Assembly (NCBI GenBank): GCA_012295275.1
Contig: CM022668.1
Span: 2,900,489 to 2,920,488 of the forward strand
From: Chrysomallon squamiferum
Taxonomy: Eukaryota > Mollusca > Gastropoda > Neomphalida > Peltospiridae
Length of the DNA stretch: 20,000 nt
Direction: 5' to 3'
The position numbers and the translations under genes were made by a program. Positions 16,698-20,000 of this stretch are shown piece by piece. The notes under the pieces were generated by a model. It was given only the letters and a program-made list of their open reading frames with translations, was not told the origin of the DNA and did not search any database. The first letter of the stretch is position 1, and every line of letters begins with the position of its first letter.

Positions 16698-16915
16698 ATT
16701 CATGTTTTTGTGTGTATGTGTGTGAAAGTTTATGTACAAATATGTGTACATATGTGTGTGTGTGTGTTTGTGTGTTTGTGTATGTTTTTATGTGAATGTT
16801 TGTATGTATATATCTATATATTTATATATGTATATACCTAGGCATGTATGTTTGTATGAATGTGTATGTATGTGTGTGTGTTTATGAATATGTATGTATG
16901 TATATATGTATGTAA
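16698..16915. repeat. TG and TATG compound array
   Basis: TG runs (about 16706-16785) pass into TATG/TATA tetramers (16795-16915). Confidence 0.93.
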
Positions 16916-17011
16916 TAGTATGCCAAGGTATACTTGTATATTTCTGTTCATATGTGCATATCCATACATTAATATAAAATATATTACATGAAGAATATAT
17001 ATATTTTCATA

Positions 17012-17155
<144 letters not shown>

Positions 17156-17292
17156 CACTTCTATAATATTTTCTATACCTCATCTTTATTTACCAGTAAG
17201 CAATCAACTAGGTTTTTTTTTTTTTCTCTCAATATAATCTGATTATTCTTGTGCTTTGTAACTGGGTTAAATTTTTCTATTATGATTTACAG

Positions 17293-17482
17293 ACAATGGT
17301 TCCCTGCAAGACATGCAAATCGTTTTAAAATGAGGAAGCTTTTAGAAGAGCAGAAACCTTCGATCAAAGCTCTGACAAAAGACTCAATTACCCATGCAGG
17401 GAGGTGTGCACTATATGGTGCTTGTTGTCAGGAAAGCGTTATCTGCATGGGAATTACAAAATGTCTGCCAGCGCTGAAGTGA
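17293..17482 (+). CDS. Candidate 3'-terminal exon with cysteine-rich C-terminus (partial)
   Basis: What is seen: a T-rich tract and TGATTTACAG (cut after 17292) form a plausible 3' splice site. They are followed by 63 codons to a TGA at 17480-17482, with base composition clearly more balanced than the surroundings and no simple repeat. If the acceptor is used, the exon begins at the third base of an Arg/other codon. The protein part is basic and helical-looking first (KMRKLLEEQKP), then ends with a compact cysteine block of pattern C-x5-CC-x5-C-x5-C over the last ~25 residues. An upstream in-frame ATG at 17249 exists but lies in intron-like sequence. Established knowledge: Gly-x-Cys-x5-Cys-Cys spacing occurs in neurophysin domains of vasopressin/oxytocin precursors and in knottin-like secreted peptides. 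Inference: a secreted, disulfide-bonded C-terminus is possible, but the five Cys are odd in number and the family is not identified. A second internal acceptor (CCCATGCAG, cut after 17399) could shorten the exon to the Cys block. Chance is still a live alternative. Confidence 0.35.
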
Positions 17483-17511
17483 AAGGAATATTTATATAGC
17501 TCTTCTTCTTT

Positions 17512-17536
17512 TTATTATTATTATTATTATTATTAT
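17512..17536. repeat. (TTA)n microsatellite
   Basis: Eight TTA triplets, 30 bp after the candidate exon's stop codon. Confidence 0.95.
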
Positions 17537-17689
17537 CTTTTTTTTATCTTTTTTTTTTTATATTGCGTGTTTAAATTTATTGAAAGATCGAATTTGGATT
17601 TTTTTTTTTTTTTTAATGATTATTAAATGGGTAAAAGTGTTTTGATATTTGAATTTATTTAAAGTAGTGTATCTTTAGAAAAAATATTT
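17537..17689. other. T-rich spacer with possible ATTAAA
   Basis: T runs at 17552-17559 and 17599-17614 are present. ATTAAA at 17622 could serve as a weak polyadenylation signal for the exon at 17293-17482, but no other evidence supports this. Confidence 0.3.
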
Positions 17690-17783
17690 ATTGTTATTTT
17701 TATTATTATTACTATCATTATTATTATTACTGCTATTATTATTATTATTACTGCTATTATTACTATTATTATTATTATTATTA
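17690..17783. repeat. TTA tract with CTG/CTA variants
   Basis: ATT/TTA triplets with two copies of TTACTGCTA about 24 bp apart, so variant triplets were duplicated with the array. Confidence 0.94.
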
Positions 17784-18649
17784 AATGTACATATTAGTAT
17801 AGCAGTCTTTTTATTTTATTTTTAGGCTGAATTTTGCAAGCATGACTAACTTTCAAAGTAAAAAATGAATCAGAGAGAAAGAGAGTGAGAGACACTGAGA
17901 AAATAACAGATACAAAAAAAATAAATAATAATAATAAAAAGAACTAAATCAAAAATAAAAATATTAATAGACAAAATTGTAGATAAACTTTTTTTTTTGT
18001 CTGGTCAATATGCTTCTAGTTTTTCTCCAATCATACACACAAACACAAACACAGAAGTTACACACATTTTAAACATGTCTGTTATTTAACTTATGCTGTA
18101 CTGGGAGATACTGATATATATATCACATCTACAATTTAGTATATATTAACACTCACACATGTGTTATACAAATCATAGTCACCAGCTAGAAGTGAAATAC
18201 TGACTTTATATTACACCTTCGATGATAGAAAATAACCATTTCAGCATATTTGAGTTTCATTTCATGTTTCAGAGACAGCAGAAATAAATATGAAATACAT
18301 GAACAACTAACTGAACAGTTAAAACTAAAAAAAGATATATATTTTTCAAATATCATCTAATTATTATGATTTTTAAAACATTGCTGATGACTCAGTGGTT
18401 ACAGACAAATAAAAAAAAGTATCTATATTCAGTTAATTTGTTTTAATGGTTCTGATATTCACATAATTTCATATTTAAAAATCTGTTACCAAAGTTAATG
18501 TGTTTGCTTTAAAAATCTACTGTTGTTCATGTTTAAATATGATTAGAATTTGCATCTAAAATTATACTGTAGATTACATTCTCTGTTTTATTTATATCTA
18601 CTATAAACATTTCCAAAATGTTCCATTACAAAAGTGTATTGGTGTAAGT
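17784..18649. other. Long gene-free A/T-rich stretch
   Basis: GAGA-type purine bases at 17870-17890, AAT triplets at 17920-17935 and a TATATATATA run near 18115-18122 are the only repeats. TGATGACTCAGTGGTTA near 18384 resembles a tRNA A-box but no credible cloverleaf follows. No gene is recognised. Confidence 0.65.
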
Positions 18650-18945
18650 TCGTATTTTCCATCTTAAGTTTTACTAACCTAAAATGTCAAACTGAAAATA
18701 CACTTTTATTATTAACTAATGTTTTCCTTTTTTAATGTTGACTATCCTACACTATTCCCCATCTGAAAACATTTTGTTAATATTCCTCATTTGAATACGC
18801 CAGTTAACATTTCCCATTTAAACAGTTATTGTCGTTTACTGTCTTCCATTTTAAAGTTAACTGTCATTTAACAATTCTCATTTGAATCGTTACTTTTTTT
18901 TCCATTTTAAACATGACAGTCAAAATTTCCCATTTCAAAGTTTTT
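18650..18945. repeat. Decayed array, ~30-bp unit, about 9 copies
   Basis: The phrase TTCCCATTTRAA followed by AGTTAACTGT-like bases recurs. Anchors lie near 18657, 18724, 18755, 18783, 18811, 18844, 18875, 18900 and 18927, mostly 25-33 bp apart. Copies are heavily diverged, keeping TTYYCATTT best. Confidence 0.7.
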
Positions 18946-19306
18946 TGACTGTTGGTAATTTACAACAATTTGAACAAAAATCGTCTTCATATTTAAAAAT
19001 GTTTTGTGCAAACATCTTTCACTGTTTAATAAAATCTATACTGAATTACTCTGCACTGCTATAAAAGTGAAACCTTCACCAGACAGGTTAATACGAGAGA
19101 TATACAACAGCAGGCAGGAACATAAACAACTCAAAGAATAGTCAACTTCAGAGTCGCAAATAAATCAATATTAAATGTGTTAACATGTGTTTACATTTTT
19201 ATTTTACAGTTCAGTTTATGTGTATTCATTTGATAGCTCATTTTAATGTATCGTTTTAATGTATGGGGGGGGCATTTATTTTAACAGTTTTTGTTTCATA
19301 TTTACA
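18946..19306. other. Unique spacer
   Basis: No gene is recognised. An acceptor-like TTTTATTTTACAG ends near 19209, and a run of seven or more G occurs near 19265-19272. Confidence 0.55.
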
Positions 19307-19430
19307 TTTTAAATGTAATATATGTAAATGCAATATATTTAAATGTAATATAATGTAAATGCAATGTATGTAAATGTAAGCTATTTAAATGTAATGTATG
19401 TAAATGGAATATTTATGTAAATGTAACATG
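19307..19430. repeat. ~15-bp TAAATGNAAT minisatellite, about 8 copies
   Basis: Units of the form TAAATGTAATGTATG recur from 19309 to 19430 with length 14-17 bp. The seventh base varies among T, C and G, and the unit end alternates between TATG and TATT/ATTT. Confidence 0.88.
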
Positions 19431-19519
19431 TAGTTTGTTATAAAATAAATTGTTTATTCTCGTGGTAAAATATAGAAAGGCGCACAGACACACAGCAAGA
19501 CAGAAAGACTGACAGAGGA

Positions 19520-19523
<4 letters not shown>

Positions 19524-19596
<73 letters not shown>

Positions 19597-19710
19597 AGGA
19601 CAAAGGAAGAAAGAAATAATAGGAGAGAAACCGAGAGAGATAGAAATGGAGAGACAGTGAGGGAGGGGGAGAGGGAAGGGGGATAAGTGGAGGAGGAGGA
19701 GGAGGAGAAA
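19524..19710. repeat. (AG)n tract followed by purine-rich GGA DNA
   Basis: Pure AG from 19524 to 19592 (about 34 copies), then almost entirely purine sequence ending in (GGA)n at about 19690-19706. Minus-strand frames reading Ser-Leu and Pro/Ser come from the repeat. Confidence 0.97.
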
Positions 19711-20000
19711 GACAAACCACACATCACACTGAAGATAATTCACTCAGCAGTAAAAAAAAAAAAAAAAAAAAATGTAAAAAAAAAAACACCACAAGACACA
19801 CCGACATTCAGACAGACAGACGCGAAGATAAAACACCTTTAATGTGTTACGAAGACGTCTCCCTCGAATTCAAACACACATCCACAGCCATCATCCCAGT
19901 ACAATGCAGAGATAAACAGTTCTTCTGGTACACGTTTAATAACTTTCCTATTTCCTCAAGTGCACATTTTAATAACTTTTTTCCCAATCTTTTTTTTTTT
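19711..20000. other. Right-hand end of the window
   Basis: A22 at 19752-19773, a short A run at 19777-19786, an ACAGACAGACAG run near 19809-19820 and about six CpG at 19800-19870. No gene is recognised; the window ends in a T run. Confidence 0.6.

Noticed and set aside
18384-18465. tRNA-like or SINE-like A-box (TGACTCAGTGGTTA) with a possible B-box GGTTCTGAT
   Set aside because: The second box fits poorly, arms do not pair convincingly and no CCA-side stem was found.

Overview
This is AT-rich nuclear DNA from a eukaryote, almost certainly an animal. It carries very many di-, tri- and tetranucleotide microsatellites, long A/T runs, several minisatellite families and one intron/exon-like segment. 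There are no operons, prokaryotic ribosome-binding sites, rRNA genes, confident tRNA genes or CRISPR arrays. The mix of long (CA)n/(GA)n/(ATT)n tracts, TATG-type compound arrays and A/T-rich spacers resembles many invertebrate genomes, molluscs including cephalopods among them. That assignment is inference; nothing here identifies a species.

Layout. 1-780: A/T-rich DNA without a gene. 788-1022: a well-preserved 31-bp minisatellite. 1322-1878: a (CT)31 tract, then a diverged duplication with a cysteine-rich open frame, each copy ending in a microsatellite. 2145-3412: a short duplication, a cluster of ACCTG/CAGGT motifs and an old degenerate array built on ACCTG. 3697-4425: AAC/GAT/AAT compound repeat and opposed poly-A/poly-T. 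4570-5610: more complex, CpG-richer DNA with two acceptor-like sites. 5780-6240: a decayed ~68-bp array. 6300-6655: a complex island of unknown nature. 6658-6772: TG array. 7140-7610: a 31/34-bp minisatellite with alternating unit types. 7828-8310: a decayed ~70-bp array. 8756-9061: a GTA/CAG triplet tract. 9550-10020: ATT and TTTA tracts. 10283-11870: a polypurine block with several (GA)n tracts. 12046-13935: ACCTG motifs, CA arrays and nested GTT/GTA triplet arrays. 14600-15260 and 16690-17155: TG-type arrays followed by CA arrays. 17293-17482: the only segment resembling a coding exon. 18650-18945 and 19307-19430: two more short-unit arrays. 19524-19710: GA/GGA purine tract.

No complete gene can be supported. 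The best coding candidate is a possible terminal exon of 63 codons ending in a cysteine-rich tail (17293-17482). Most other open frames are simple-sequence repeats read as poly-Val, poly-Leu, poly-Ile, Ser-Leu, Thr-His or Cys-Val and are not genes. The most distinctive property of the window is the number of unrelated tandem-repeat families side by side at different stages of decay, together with recurrent clusters of the pentamer ACCTG/CAGGT. Motif counts and period measurements were made by eye.
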